A stretch of DNA of 64,000 bases from Gnomoniopsis sp. IMI 355080. Lineage: Eukaryota > Ascomycota > Sordariomycetes > Diaporthales > Gnomoniaceae. Position 1 is the stretch's first letter, and the number at the start of each line of letters is the position of its first letter. The stretch spans positions 62,001 to 126,000 of the forward strand of contig JAPEVC010000045.1 of assembly GCA_027946555.1 (NCBI GenBank), in the 5' to 3' direction. Positions 11,901-23,409 of this stretch are shown here, piece by piece. The position numbers and the translations under genes were made by a program. The notes below the pieces were generated by a model. That model was given only the letters and a program-made list of their open reading frames with translations, was not told the origin of the DNA and did not search any database.

Positions 11901-12030
11901 GTATGAAGTCATCGCCGGCGAAGGGTAAGGACATGTCGACTTCCGGGTCGAGGGTGGTTGGCGAAGGGACGCCCATTGACTCGTCGAGGTTGCGGGAGGG
12001 TTCTGAAAGATCCGCGGACGGTCGCCGCAT
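8914..12030 (-). CDS. SOK1: SOK1-like T-complex protein 11 (TCP11) family protein
   Basis: A 1038-residue protein read from one uninterrupted exon. Yeast Sok1 is a dosage suppressor of cAMP-dependent kinase mutants, so a role in cAMP/PKA-linked growth signalling is the usual inference; the biochemical activity of the family is not known. Residues 1-100 are Pro/Ser-rich. Residues about 105-215 form a long charged coiled coil rich in Arg/Glu/Lys. An IQ-like motif (CRLQTWWRSNTKRR) follows at about 256-269, suggesting calmodulin-type binding. The helical TCP11 domain occupies most of 285-1000, with a Ser/Pro-rich insert containing LTPPSTP near residue 555. The ATG at 12030 is followed by a Ser/Pro-rich disordered leader; no better upstream start is seen. 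The C-terminus is Ala/Ser-rich. Confidence 0.88.
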   Translation of the reverse strand: MRRPSADLSEPSRNLDESMGVPSPTTLDPEVDMSLPFAGDDFIQALDLRVPDDPPRVYTPPPHLAARFYRPSQTRRKGSAASSRRNSISSLQSLTSPSAKGPESKHVANHQRRDAILKDRQKRLADRAAHVEKVRIRAAIAKERTIALSEERALAAALTRERNLKEIAAACAEEVKRAKAIAESTKGKRELELQKMRQQMEERQAEAERRREELRKQSPRARGSSLGTKKSEESLPYLKEVKETESQPLAEDAAVCRLQTWWRSNTKRRAVSEFSQLGLTIDGVGATPYDEVTDMLQQQRVIVATARVLGICGLRKGRSDSVDQMKAVKCFLGAFLILGHPMQVLSNTYTLGTQDPASSSQLLARDDLANPMVQELISKAKDLLITFENILSRLTRHNNYTVPPTLGDALSNVYTSFESAFLNWQSRDKHALVNGMLKQLVELDALIEHVKDTSEPAVVEQYKESIGPNQEMLIVRIKKLLGKEKGSKAIRYAVLHARKARAEKKAERRPRIVEQSMTPESAMADLGAADQSSHTAGEAPANVPFVVYLTPPSTPARNTSEAKASTKGKLLPDNRIVVHELAINKEYRVSAEDFLEAETEALRPYLDQMRATMHGDALSREIHFHQLIRVAEHIRDKLLRLIKPPHPLYSFIREILDVEQFKSRLENGSFSYENFFAAMCTVLPKMCAEFRDNEMRELVEKLGQGDYVDRMESLILFIDVMLGDHANYLLSMVAPHLLESAAEYEAKAFATSIQQREHTLFAAETAWRAAKNKVVAEISRRDPEQINHPKNRPTAEKIYAHMLVGVFTQPVKMRYGQVPEMLHLDYKRVVKYGKLTRTMVTTCSILLQCKNLLKRNVRAPWKSEALRIETVLETAETEEVAVNGVMAALEAGRSMPPAIRTHLRGFVQKLIAAHMELTNSTQPDPYAQWEPTAHDPTQPVLRLLLKRLRDHITARMAAGSISEQNKIANSAGEKLASSGLGEFVDRVRDMVEEMTKVGAVDRDSHGDWWEEVAATVDATSEVDRATSVAAASNNTESS

Positions 12031-14505
12031 TGTGGGCAGCGGATGTGTAGGACAATGGAATGGCGGGAATGTGAGTTGAAGATATACAGATGCCCGTGTC
12101 GTGACGTGAGAGGGACTGATCGGGCTCGGCTCGAGGACGGAGTGTTAAACCCAAGGCGCAAAGCTACTTGGCGCCGCGCGAATGTGCTAGGCGGGGATCG
12201 GAGATAAGATGGAAAGTCGTGGGTGGATAGGAGACGCGGATTCGATGAGTATTATGGTCCCAGGAGGAGGATATCGAGGGTATTGATCGTGAGCGTAGAG
12301 GGTATCTATTAGATCTAAAGGAGAAGGATCGATGGACTATGCGAAGCGGGTGCTGATGGCGACGTCGACGTTGATAGGCAGGTGGAAAGAACCAGAACCA
12401 GAAACAACAAGAAGAGTAATGAAGGAAGGAGCGAGGAGGAGACGAAGGCGATGCGGGTTGAGTTCTTGGCCTCCAAGTCCTTGAGTCTCGGCCTTTTGCC
12501 GGCCTTCGAGGTCTGGGGCTTGGCGAGCGTCACGGCAAACAAAACTTGCACCTGATGAAACCGCAAGCAAAAGCCTAGTCCAAAGTCCTCAGTAGTAGTA
12601 ATCGGAATGATCCATCAGATGTGCGACGTGGAGTTGCTGACAAGAGACGGATGCAGCAAAGTGGAAAAATAAAGGCTGGGGAGGAAAGGCATGGTACAGT
12701 ACAGAGCAAGCCGGGACGATTGATCAGCGAGTTGGTCGGAATTGGACGCTAATAATCCTCCTCCAAGGCGAAGCGAACACCCACCCGGCACCCACGCGGC
12801 CACGCACATGCGCCCACGCTAACAAAGACTCCAGATGACGAAATTGGACATTCCCGGTCCCGGCGAGCGCATCTCTTTCTATACACGTGCTGGTCAGAGT
12901 CCCTTGCATGTGCCAGTATTCTACTCTACAACTATCGCCAGCCTTGCTGTGTGCAGATCATTTGTGCCTGTTTCTATACCTATGTATGCCTTTCGCAAAT
13001 CACTTGCACGTAAAGTCTTGACTGTGTCCTAGATTCTGCGGGCGACTATGCGTGTGGTCTTGCCGCGTCTATTCCACTCGAAACGCTTCTTGGCATCAAG
13101 AGCAAGAGTGGAGATGAAATTCAAGTGGTGACGATATGCGAGTGTAAGCACGACAGTCCTCGCCACGAGTGGCCGAGACGATGTCGTGAATGGCCTTGGC
13201 ACGTACGCCTGGAGTTGACACAGTGCTAACCTTCCCCAGCCAAGCCAAATTGACCTGAAGATTGACTATTTCTCCCACACAACCCGATGACCTACTGGCC
13301 CTGCCTACACCTACTCTAGGCGTTTATGCTCCTGGCCGATGCCTGCAGCGTGTGAACACAAGGCCTAAGTCTCCGTACCTTGGCACCGTGGACTCTCTGG
13401 GTCTGCCCCAGCCCTTCAAGCCCCCCAACGTGCCAACTTGAGCAAGGCTTGGCCAAGCGTCTGATCGGCATTGCTTCCTGTCAGTATAGGCTTCAGCTTC
13501 ACCACGGGGCGCCGCCCGGTAAATCACCCAAAATGTGCCAAGTGCAACGACAAGACTCTGTGCTCAGCGCCAAGACTTTCTCGTGTGCCAAGGAGCCTCT
13601 TAGTTGTCTTCTTGGCAGTAGAAGACAACGATAACCGGTCGGCCGGCCACCTCACACCAGTCTTATCTGGTAGCTGTACCCGACGGCGCGCCCGACTTCG
13701 AGGCAGGCTGCTTGCACCTTTTGCCTCCGTACGGAGGTGCTGGGTAGACAAAGCCATCCCTTGACACAGGGCATATCAACTCCGTACTTGTCTCGGCCCG
13801 GAACCGAGGGTAACATGCCGACTTCTGACGCCGAGAGCTCGGCTAAAAAATGACCGCTTCGGTGCCGATGATGAATGACCCAGCCCTCTATATCCCGTTT
13901 CGACTGTACATACCTAGCGCTGATGGTAGGTACATACAGTACGACCTCAGCTATAGGTATATCGGCCTCGAAGCAGGGACGCACCGCTCAACTTCAAACC
14001 CCTCGGCCCTTCAGTCAATGGTGCCGGCCAAAATCGTTGCAGCATCAACTGGGAACGGCAGGTCGTATTGTGTTGCTAGGAGACGATGGATGTCTCTCGA
14101 AGCTTGCTCCGGTTAGGCGCGGCTTGCCAGCACCAACAATCTGCATTTAGTGGACTGTTGCTTCATGCCCGAGGTGCATGTACTGTTCGTCCTTTCATTA
14201 ATTGGCCCCCACCCTGCTTTGTGATACAAAAGACGCACACAAAAACAAGTCGAACAGGAAGCCTGTTGCAATCCACACTCTGTTCTCGAGCCCGACTGTA
14301 TCACAGCCGGCCTCGATTTGATATCCGGGACCGCGGCCCTCGTGCAGCACAGGCGGCTAGAACCCCACCCTTTCTTCCGCGGGGTCAACGTCAGGGTCAG
14401 GGCTTCCAGCAGCTTAATCAGTACTCGACGACCTCGAGCTCCCTTCCAGCAGCACATCTGCACCACACGAACACCACTTGCAGCCCGTCCACATCCCATT
14501 TCACC
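12031..14505. other. Divergent promoter region between SOK1-like and aminopeptidase genes
   Basis: About 2.5 kb between two genes transcribed away from each other. No independent gene is supported. From 14086 the frame of the aminopeptidase stays open upstream of its chosen start for 140 codons, so this part may be 5' untranslated sequence or an alternative N-terminus. Confidence 0.45.
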
Positions 14506-17287
14506 ATGGCCGACGACAGGAACATCTTGCCAGACCACTTCAAGGCTACGCACTATGACCTCAGCCTTACAGACTTGGATTTCACCTCTTGGACCTTCAA
14601 TGGCTTGGTCACGTACGCAGTAGTACCCCTCCTCAACACGCCATCCCAAAGCTGATTATGAGTCCACAGCATCACTGGCAACATCACCAAGCTTACCGCT
14701 GAGATCGCGCTCAATGCCTTGGAGCTGACGCTCAAAACCGCAAAGGTCCAGGTCGAGTCCGGCAAGGCCAGCACTTCTTATACCACTTCGAATTTCCAGT
14801 ATGATGTCAAGGCTCAGCGCGCAACCCTTGCTTTTGATGCTGAGCTTCCCGTCTCCAAGGCCACCCTCACCATCCAATTCCAGGGTATCCTCAATCATGA
14901 CATGGCCGGTTTCTATCGTTCTCAGTACAAGCCCGCTGCTCCTACTGCTGCCTCGGTACCGCGAGACGACGAGTGGCACTACATGCTGAGCACCCAATTC
15001 GAGAGTACTGACGCACGACGTGCTTTCCCGTGTCTGGATGAGCCAAACCTCAAGGCCACATTCGACTTCGCTATCGAGATCCCTGATGATCAAGTGGCGC
15101 TTTCTAATATGCCTGAGAAGAGCTCCAAGCCGACCGTGGATGGCAAGAAGCAAGTCTCCTTCGAGACCACTCCCCTTATGAGCACCTACCTGCTAGCCTG
15201 GGCTGTTGGTGACTTCGAGTACATTGAAGCCTTCACCGATCGCCGCTACAACGGCAAGCAGCTGCCCGTTCGTGTCTACACTACTCGTGGACTGAAAGAC
15301 CAAGGCAACTGGGCTTTGCAGCACGCCCCCAAGATCATAGACTTCTTTTCCGAGGCTTTCGACATCGACTATCCACTTCCCAAGAGCGACATCCTGGCTG
15401 TTCATGAGTTCACGCACGGCGCAATGGAGAACTGGGGCCTCGTGACTTACCGTATGACAGCAATCCTTTTTGATGAGGAGAAGTCCGACTCTGCTTTCCG
15501 TAACCGCGTCGCTTATGTCGTTGCCCATGAGTTGGCTCACCAATGGTTTGGCAATCTCGTAACAATGGACTGGTGGGATGAGTTGTGGTTGAATGAGGGC
15601 TTCGCCACCTGGGCTGGATGGTTGGCCATTGATCATTTACACCCAGAATGGGAGGTCTGGCCGCAGTTCATCAACGAAGGCTTCGCAAACGCCCTGAAGC
15701 TGGACAGTATTCGGTCCTCGCATCCGATCCAAGTTCTCGTACGTGACGCCTTGGACATCAACCAGGTCTTTGACCACATCAGCTACCTAAAGGGATGCTC
15801 GGTTATCCGAATGTTGGCGAATCACCTCGGCGTGAAGACTTTCCTCAAGGGCATCGCGATTTACCTGAAGAAGAACACCTATGGAAATGCGAAGACCAGT
15901 GTGCTTTGGGAGTCTCTGAGTGAAGCTTCTGGCATTGACGTTCCAACACTAATGAAGCCATGGATTGAGAAGATCGGATTCCCTGTTTTGACTGTCGCTG
16001 AGGAGCCCGGCCAGATCAGCGTCAAGCAATCCCGATTCCTGTCTACTGGCGACGTCAAACCCGAAGAAGACACTACGACCTGGTGGGTTCCCCTCGCATT
16101 CGAGGGCAAAGCTGGCGCACAAGGTGTCCAGTCGCTGGCCCTTACAGTCAAGGAGGACACAATCCGTGATGTCGATGACGACTTTTACGTGGTGAATAAG
16201 GACGCGCCCGGCTTCTATCGTGTCAATTACCCACCACCGAGACTGCAAAAGCTCGCCACGCAATTGGACCGCCTTAGCACCGAGGACAAGATCTTCATCA
16301 TTGGCTCTGCAGCAGATCTTGCCTTCAGCGGCTATGGCACCACGCCAGCGCTCCTTTCCTTTATTGAAGGACTCAAGAATGAGACTCACTATCGCGTTCT
16401 GAGCCAAGCTCTGGATGCCATCAATGAAGTCAAGTCCATCTTTGGGGACGATGAGACCATCAAGAAGGGACTGGAAGCTTTTACTCTGCGGCTGATTGAT
16501 ACCGCACTGAACAAGCTGGGCTGGGAGTATCCTCCAGGCGAAGATTTCAATAAGGGCCTATTGAGGAAGCGCCTGATCCTGACGGCTGGTGTCAACGACC
16601 ACCCTGGGTAAGTTCATGAATTATCGGGTCACATTTTTCACAATAATTTTCTGACTCTGAAACAGGGTAACCGAGGAAGCTCTGAAGCGATTCAAAGCAT
16701 ACTCTGCCTCGCCCAAGGAGAATAAGTTGCATGCTGATTTACGGAGCCCAATATACCGTGTGGCACTAAAAGCGGACCCAACCGGAACCACAGCTTTTTT
16801 GAAGAACGAGTGGTATGAGGCCCCTGCTGTGGATTCCAAGGTCGTCTGTCTGGGCGTCCTGGGTAGTTGTAGTGATGAAGCCGTCATTGAGTCCTCTCTC
16901 TTGCCCTTCGTCTTCAACATCTCACCGCCTGCTGCTGCCTCTGATAGCGTTCCCCCGGCCGATATGCACCTGCTGTCAGGCAGCCTAGCTGCCAACCGCA
17001 TTGCACGTCCGCTCCTCTGGAAGTTCGTCAAGGAGAATTGGGGCCAAATTCAGGAAAAAATTGGCGGCAACCCGATTCTATTGGATCGGTTCGTGAATGT
17101 GTCGCTTAGCAAATTCACCTCGTACAAGTATGTAGAGGAGATCGAGGCCTTTTTCAAGGACAAGGACACCTCGGCTTTCAACCGCACATTGGAGTCTGTC
17201 AAGGACAAGGTGCGCGGACGTGCGGCATACCGGGAGAGGGATGCGGCAGTGCTCAAGGAGTGGCTGGTTGCGAACAAGTATGCTTGA
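14506..17287 (+). CDS. APE2: M1-family zinc aminopeptidase (Aap1/Ape2 type)
   Basis: A zinc metallopeptidase that removes N-terminal residues from peptides, related to yeast Aap1/Ape2 and mammalian puromycin-sensitive aminopeptidase. Exons are 14506-14612, 14670-16607 and 16666-17287, giving 888 residues, normal for the family. The substrate-anchoring GAMEN motif lies at about 286-290. The zinc motif HELAH is at 322-326, followed by the third ligand Glu345 in WLNEGF (HExxH-18-E spacing exact). The C-terminal ERAP1-like helical domain follows. The chosen ATG sits in a strong context (caccATGg) and gives the usual cytosolic N-terminus. The frame stays open upstream to an ATG at 14086; that 140-residue extension is rich in Arg/Ser and poor in acidic residues, so a mitochondrial form from an alternative start is possible. 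The gene converges with the 2EXR gene 284 bp downstream. Confidence 0.95.
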
Positions 17288-17571
17288 GAAGCGACGACGG
17301 CAGGATGTGAAAAGCTCTGTGTTTAGCTCGGGCGGAAAACTATGTGTCATCGACCACGTACACCCCAGTGCCAATAGTGCTCGCTTATGGAATACCAATC
17401 GATATCAGCTTCCATGCCTTGGATCGGGTCATGTCTATTGGATTTGATTATGGTGATTACTATTTTCTTTCTCGGTCCCATTTCGTTTCGTCCCGTTGGT
17501 CGCGACCATTGGCGGCTCCTAAACGTCAAACACACCGACAAAATCGATGATATCTCTCAGGCTTTCATTAT

Positions 17572-18666
17572 TCACGATTCGTCCATGCGGTCATTATTCA
17601 CCCCACCGATTTCGTGTTCAGCTACCAGAACCCTCACTCCCCGGAAGGTCGATTTCTTCTCTCCTTCCCCGAACCATTGTCCCTGCTGTAACCTCACCAC
17701 CTCCCCGAACATCTCTCCAAAGACAAATCCAGGGTGTCGCTCATGCCACCCCATGCGCTCGAGATCAAAGACCTCACGCCAGACTGTCCCGTTTCCGTGA
17801 ATCACGTCGGCAGCCCTGTCCTTCTCCGCGGCCCGCTCGGGGCCATAGGAGTGGAAGCGTGAATACAGATCGCTATCCTTGCTCGCCAGGGTAGGTGCAA
17901 CACCATGTTGCTGAGAATAATCCACCAGGTACAGCACTTCCAGATTGTTCTGCAGCGTGCACACCAAAAACACGATGTCCTGCACCAGCTTGTGCTGCTC
18001 CTGCGCGAGCTCAGGCCAGATCTGGGAGACGTCAATGGCCACCCGCCGCGCGCTGTGCAGCGCGGTGGCAAGCGCGGGTGACCACAGGGACCGAAAAATG
18101 CTGCTCAGTGGCGCGCCACTCTCGGCGTTCAAGAAGCGCAAATGAAGCACATCCAGGGCATTGTCATAAACAAGCTGCCGCCCGCTCGGCAACTCTACCA
18201 TCGCACGGTCCGCGGCAGGGATGCGCGCCTCTGCGTTCCGGACGCTTTCGGCGGCGTCGACGCACGTGGCACGGAGGACGTCGCGGAACTTGTAGCCGGA
18301 CGGGTCGAATGAGTCCCGAGGGGCGGAGAAGGAGGCAAGGGAGACGGTGGGGACGGTCAGGTTGTTGGAGAGGCAAGGGCTGAAATCCTTGCGGCGAGGC
18401 GGTGAGATGGATTTGCGGATGCGTTTCTTGAGGTTGAGGTTTGCTGTAGCGTGGGGGCTTTGGCTACGGGAGCGGCGATGTGAAGGTGCTCGTCGAGGGG
18501 TATTTATGGGAGCGGGAGCTGGAGCTGGAGCTGGAGGCGCCTGGACATTAAAGATATGCATTTGCCTTGTGGGTAGGGTCGCGGACGTAGATTCCCAGAT
18601 TTGGAGTTGGATCTCGGCTGGAAGGAGGGAGAATAGTGGAAAGGTATCTTGGAGTGTAGTGGCCAT
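17572..18666 (-). CDS. 2EXR-domain protein, function unknown
   Basis: A 364-residue single-exon protein. The N-terminus FPLFSLLPAEIQLQIWE carries the hallmark of the fungal 2EXR domain, a very large family in filamentous ascomycetes with no established biochemical role (its start resembles an F-box). The domain then continues with typical elements such as a Leu/Arg/Phe-rich segment (LDVLHLRFLN) and Trp-containing C-terminal parts. Between residues about 45 and 95 is a Pro/Ala/Arg-rich insert (APAPAPAP) that looks disordered and contains a basic KKRIRKS patch. The gene runs toward the aminopeptidase gene. No introns are needed. Confidence 0.82.
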   Translation of the reverse strand: MATTLQDTFPLFSLLPAEIQLQIWESTSATLPTRQMHIFNVQAPPAPAPAPAPINTPRRAPSHRRSRSQSPHATANLNLKKRIRKSISPPRRKDFSPCLSNNLTVPTVSLASFSAPRDSFDPSGYKFRDVLRATCVDAAESVRNAEARIPAADRAMVELPSGRQLVYDNALDVLHLRFLNAESGAPLSSIFRSLWSPALATALHSARRVAIDVSQIWPELAQEQHKLVQDIVFLVCTLQNNLEVLYLVDYSQQHGVAPTLASKDSDLYSRFHSYGPERAAEKDRAADVIHGNGTVWREVFDLERMGWHERHPGFVFGEMFGEVVRLQQGQWFGEGEKKSTFRGVRVLVAEHEIGGVNNDRMDES

Positions 18667-20538
18667 TTTTTGAGTTGCTTATGTCTTGAAAGGTGACGGT
18701 TGGGAAATTCACACGAGAGTAGGGAGTATTAGCAAGCAGCACCAGGCTGGACCAGACAATACAAAATAAAAAGACAAGACAAACGAGAGTCTCAAAGGGG
18801 TGGAGGCAAGGAAAGAAGACTGATAGGAAAACAATACGACAAAAGAGATCCCCCGAAGCCAGCGACAGCAAACCGACAACCAGAAATGCTCCAACTATGA
18901 AAGAACAGGTTTTGAATATTGAAGCCATATCACCGAATGCAGTCTACGGGCGGCGCATATTTGAATTGTTTGTGCTTTCACGCGCAGGTCTCCATCTCCG
19001 CGATGCCTTGCAAAAATAGCAGCAAATTTCCCAAAGACCGGGTTAGTGAGCGGTTCCAGGCCCGTGGGACGAAACGAAACAGGCCTGGCTCCGGGGCCGT
19101 TCTGATATGGGTAGGTAGGTACGCAGTATATGCTGACGGGATTGCAGGAAGGGCATTTTATCTGGCCGGGGAAAAGGCAAAAAGGAAAGGTCGCTGCTCA
19201 CAGCCACGCCAAAAATGAGTAAGCGCTTGGGCTTGCGGGACCTCTAACATGCTGACTTATGACTTCATGGTCGGTCTAGAGATTGTTTGTTTATGTCAGC
19301 TTGAAACTTGCTGCATCTATTAAAAAGTGTAAGGCTGACGAAGACAAGGTTTCTGTATTCCCTTGCTAGGAACCCCGTCCCCTGGGTCAAGCCCAGGCTA
19401 TTAAAATGGGGTAGCGGCCTGGCGCAAAGAGAAATGGGCGGCGGTCTGTCAGAAGTCAATCGTGCCGGCATGATGCTTGTCAGGTCCTTCTCGATTAGAG
19501 CTACTGACTACTGAGTAAAAGCTGGTATTGTTGTTCCTCTGGATCTAGTAGGCCGAAGATGGAGACAAGCATCCTTCAGGATCTGATGACTTCCTCATGC
19601 TTCGTGGTCGCAACGGAGGCGTATGCAAAGGGTTTACCTAGGCATGTAATTTCGTGCCATGAATAGGCTGCAAGTGTTAGCCAGAATCATATATCTTGAC
19701 AATGGGATAATTTATTTGATTGGCTTAATAGGGGACAAGGCTCCTTTGGTGTGTCTGTGTTCAGCCGGGGAAGGAGGAGTCTTGCAAGCCATACTAAATA
19801 GTTCCTCTTCCAAACACTACTCTAATGGTCTCCAGTCAGGAAGAATTCATCCTGCAAATCTATCTCCACCAATTAGACACTCTATTAAAGTTTTTTTGCT
19901 TAGCACTGGGGGCCGTGGCTCATCTTGTAATCCCTGCTTGCAATGTCTACGTATTTTCATGGTCCTTTAGAAAATGATTGTGGCTTCAATGGCATGGCAA
20001 TAAAGAGCCGGCAATCGGGATCTCGGATGAAGAATTGTGGACATGCTAAATTTCCATCAGTCAGGTTCATACTAACCAAGAGGAGCTGCTTTCTAGTGTG
20101 AGTTTCGAATAAAATTGAAATCTCGTTGTCCGATCCACATAGTGTTGAAACGGCAGGGGTCCGGTAAGGCTGAGATCTGGGGCATTGGATTCGCACGAAC
20201 AGGACGCAAGCTCGCTTAAAGTGAGTTGGGTGGTTCCTAGTACCCACCTGTCGAATTGCAACGATCGATTGACTGCAGGGAGAAGCAATTCAATTAGGTG
20301 AAGCGAAAGCCCCTTTCATCAAGCGTTTAGCGATAGGGGATACCTGGAGACTCATGCAACCGACGATCTTTGCTTGCCCCATTGTCTATAAAATATTTGC
20401 GTCAACCATTGTCATTCCGTGATAGCCTTTGACATAGATACACTCGTTCACTATACTTCTACAGAGAATAATACACTCTCAGCCAGCTGGCAGGCTATTG
20501 TTCGTTGTGACTTGAAATTAAAATTAAAATACCGCAGG
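18667..20538. other. Intergenic region with promoter of secreted-protein gene
   Basis: No supported gene over about 1.9 kb. It holds the upstream region of the 2EXR gene (left) and of the secreted protein at 20539 (right). A GGTAGGTAGGTA run occurs near 19110. Confidence 0.45.
20387..20394 (+). promoter_or_regulatory. Probable TATA box
   Basis: TATAAAAT lies 145 bases upstream of the start codon of the secreted protein at 20539. Position and sequence fit a core promoter of a regulated fungal gene. Confidence 0.5.
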
Positions 20539-21643
20539 ATGTCGTACTCTCTTTCACTCCCAGCCCTGTTCCTATCGGTGGCAGGCCTGGTTTCGGCCGA
20601 TGTCTACCCAGGCTACGAATATGGCAACATGTTCTATCTGGGCCCTACCTCTGACGGCCAGTATATCACCAAGGCAACTTATTCAATGGTCGTGCCTACC
20701 CCACCGACCGACTATCTCACGGCGAACTCGGACCTTACATTCCTAGCCCTCTGGATCGGTATCCAGGACAACCCTAACTCTGAAGACGTCCTTGACATGG
20801 ACTTTGTCCAGCCAGTGCTGAGCTGGGCTCCCGACAACGCCCACCTGTAAGTAGTGAATCCAAAGTCTGTCCTTTTGAGGCATGGGAGCTAATATAATAA
20901 TTCTTTCAAAGTGGCTGTGACGCCGACATCGAACATTGGTGTGTGGCTGCCAGCACGTATTTGGGCGGTAAGATTACGAGCCATGATTAAATAGTTCTCT
21001 ACCTGGTACTGATGTTCTTGTAGGTGATTCACCTACCCAGGAGCAACAAGCTTTTGTTGTGGTGCCATCGAATTCCACGGTCGACTTCGAAGTCAGCCTG
21101 AACTCGTCGACCACCAAGATCGACCAGAAGGTCTGGCTAAATGGCGAGCTGGTCTCACAGCAATCAGATGGTATGTGATTTCTGCCCATCTAATAATTCG
21201 CGAGAATATGGCTGACTTGGACTCATTCAGCCGCTGGAATGAAGCCAGCTGTGTTCTACTCTGGCAACGAATGCTACAACGATGGATGCGGTACCCTGGA
21301 TGCTTACAGTGAGTCGCTGTCTCGAATTGGGTGTTGTCTTTATCTTCAAAGGCATATTCTAATGCGTACAAAACACAGAGTGGGAGGACATTGTCATTAC
21401 CCTCAACGAAGCGGATGCGACCTTTGATAAAACACTCACCCTGACCAACGCCAAGGTAAGAATGGTTTCCACTCTGCCCACTGGATACTGAGCTCCACGT
21501 TCTACTATGAGAGCTCCCGACAGATATGTTTCTTCAACATGCTAACACACTTTCTTTAGTCGAGCGGAATGACTACGACTGACGGTGGCAAGACATGGAC
21601 CATTGACGCCATCACCATTGAGCAGGATGCATTGAATGAGTAA
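20539..21643 (+). CDS. Secreted protein of unknown family, six exons
   Basis: I read six exons: 20539-20846, 20912-20967, 21024-21170, 21231-21308, 21379-21455 and 21560-21643. They give 249 residues and every junction keeps frame with GT...AG ends. Residues 1-20 are a clear signal peptide cut before DVYPGYEYG. The mature protein is acidic and rich in aromatic residues and Thr/Ser. It has N-glycosylation sequons (for example in VPSNSTV and SLNSSTT) and paired cysteines (HLGCDADIEHWC, NECYNDGCG). Alternating patterns such as SSTTKIDQKVWLNGELV suggest a beta-sandwich like those of fungal carbohydrate-active or eqolisin-type proteins. I do not recognise the family and assign no activity. Confidence 0.75.
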
Positions 21644-22278
21644 GAAATTGCAAATGCATGTCAAGTACTGATCGCATACTGGGTGGGTGTTTGGTTCCGG
21701 GCGCAAATCTTAAGGTTCCCCCTGAACACTGTTGGATGCCACCAAACAAATGTTTATTTATATGCCACGAACGAATCCGTTCCTTCGTGTTTCTTTGAGG
21801 ACCACCTTTACCCTCGAGTCATTCAAGTTGCTAGCTATCAGGTCCAGACCAAAATAAATCCTCAGCACCGTGTAGACGGGCCAGCACGATATCCCGTCAG
21901 GAGCGTCTAGCAAGGAGGGACGCCCAGGCAGAGCTGCCTGATCTATCAGTTTTGTCAAGCGAAAGATATGGGGTATCTTGTCTCTCATTCAGGTGCAGGT
22001 GTCTACTACTTCTTTGTGTGGGAGCCTTTCATTAGAACTCTTGACAAGGTTTGTTGTCTCATAACGCCGCACGGCATTGGCTGGAGGGGCTTAATGCTGC
22101 AGCCTGCAGCGTGATTTGGAGTGAAACTGAAGAGGATAATAGGAATGAAAATCCTCAAAAGCTGGCGCATTAGATGATTTTTCTTTTATTTCAATGAGCT
22201 GTTCTCAAATAAGCTTGCATTCTACGTGAATTTCTCAAAAAGTAATCTTGCACTCGTACCTCAGCTACTTCCTCTCCT
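21644..22278. other. Intergenic region
   Basis: Between two plus-strand genes. No supported gene; probably 3' untranslated sequence of the secreted-protein gene and promoter of the next gene. Confidence 0.5.
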
Positions 22279-22296
22279 GTGAACGGTACGGCAACC

Positions 22297-23409
22297 ATGG
22301 CGAACGCCAATGACCTCGTGCTTCGTGGCAACTGCAGAAATTACTGGGAAGACACCGTGCCAAAACTGAAGGCGACTCATGATCTCCGCAGCTTGCCTCA
22401 TTCTATCGACAACCGCTCATTCCTGAAGCACGACTATATCACTTACCAAGCCCTCTTTGACATGGGAGTTCCAGCCACCCACTACCACGCCATGTTCAGC
22501 TCCGTGCGCCCTGTTGTTGGCACCACCAAAACCGACATGCTGGCTTGGGCCGACCGTCACTTGCATCTGAAGGCCTCTGGATGTAAGGCTGATATTCTGG
22601 AGCAGGTGATCCGAGCTACCTGGGAACGAGACTTCGGTCAGAATAGCGCCGAGTCTAGTCAGGCAAAACAACAGAAGAATAATCCCCAGGCTCAAACTGA
22701 CCCAGACCTCCCGCTGACCACCGGAACTGGCATCATTATTCCAGAATCGAGTCTGAAGACGTCTCCAACTGGCGATCAGATTGCTATCTCATCGACCGAC
22801 ACCCAGAACTCCGGCAGTCAGTCAGTCAAGCTGTCCACTGCAGCTAGCTCCAAGAGTCCTGTTAGTCTCAAATCCTGATGAAGATATGAAGGTTATAGAC
22901 TGACATAAGTAGACTGAGCAGAGTGGTCCGAGTGGTGATCAAGTCCGCCGTCCAAAGGCTGATTTCGTAGAGGACAACCTGGCTGCCCGCCTCGCCGCCA
23001 TGACCATGAGTATTATCGTCAAAGAGGTGGTTGACAAAACTTCACCCAAAAAGTTCGTCAATTCAAGCGGCCACGGGATGTCTGAGTTGGATGCTCGCGC
23101 GGTGAAGGCTCTTGAGGGTATTGACGCTTCACTTCGTCTGATCGCTGACCTGCTCCACCCCAACCTTGTCAGTACTATCCTTAACCGTCGTTTGCTATCT
23201 ATTTTCAACTTCACTCTAACCTATGATGGGAACAGGGCCAGGAGGGACGGCACGTAGAGGCCGAGGATGGGACGAAGGACGACCAGGAGGGGGACAAGGT
23301 CGAGGTCCAAAGTGAGTTTATGACGGATCCCCTGTATAGCATCACATCTTCGGAGAAAACATCCGATCAAGTACTCACTTTTTTTTTAGGTTTTCATAAT
23401 GAGATATAA
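22297..23409 (+). CDS. Protein of unknown function with SAP-like segment, four exons
   Basis: Exons 22297-22860, 22913-23167, 23236-23311 and 23390-23409 give 304 residues. An in-frame ATG at 22279 would add six residues, but 22297 has the better context (accATGg). The first 110 residues look folded. Residues about 80-108 (TDMLAWADRHLHLKASGCKA) resemble a SAP motif, a small helix-turn-helix found in DNA- and chromatin-binding proteins. Then comes a Ser/Thr/Gln-rich linker, a second helical part (ARAVKALEGIDASLRLIADLL) and an acidic end. The last exon encodes only six residues before the stop. The first intron starts with GTTAGT. I recognise no named family, and the SAP resemblance is weak. 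Confidence 0.6.
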
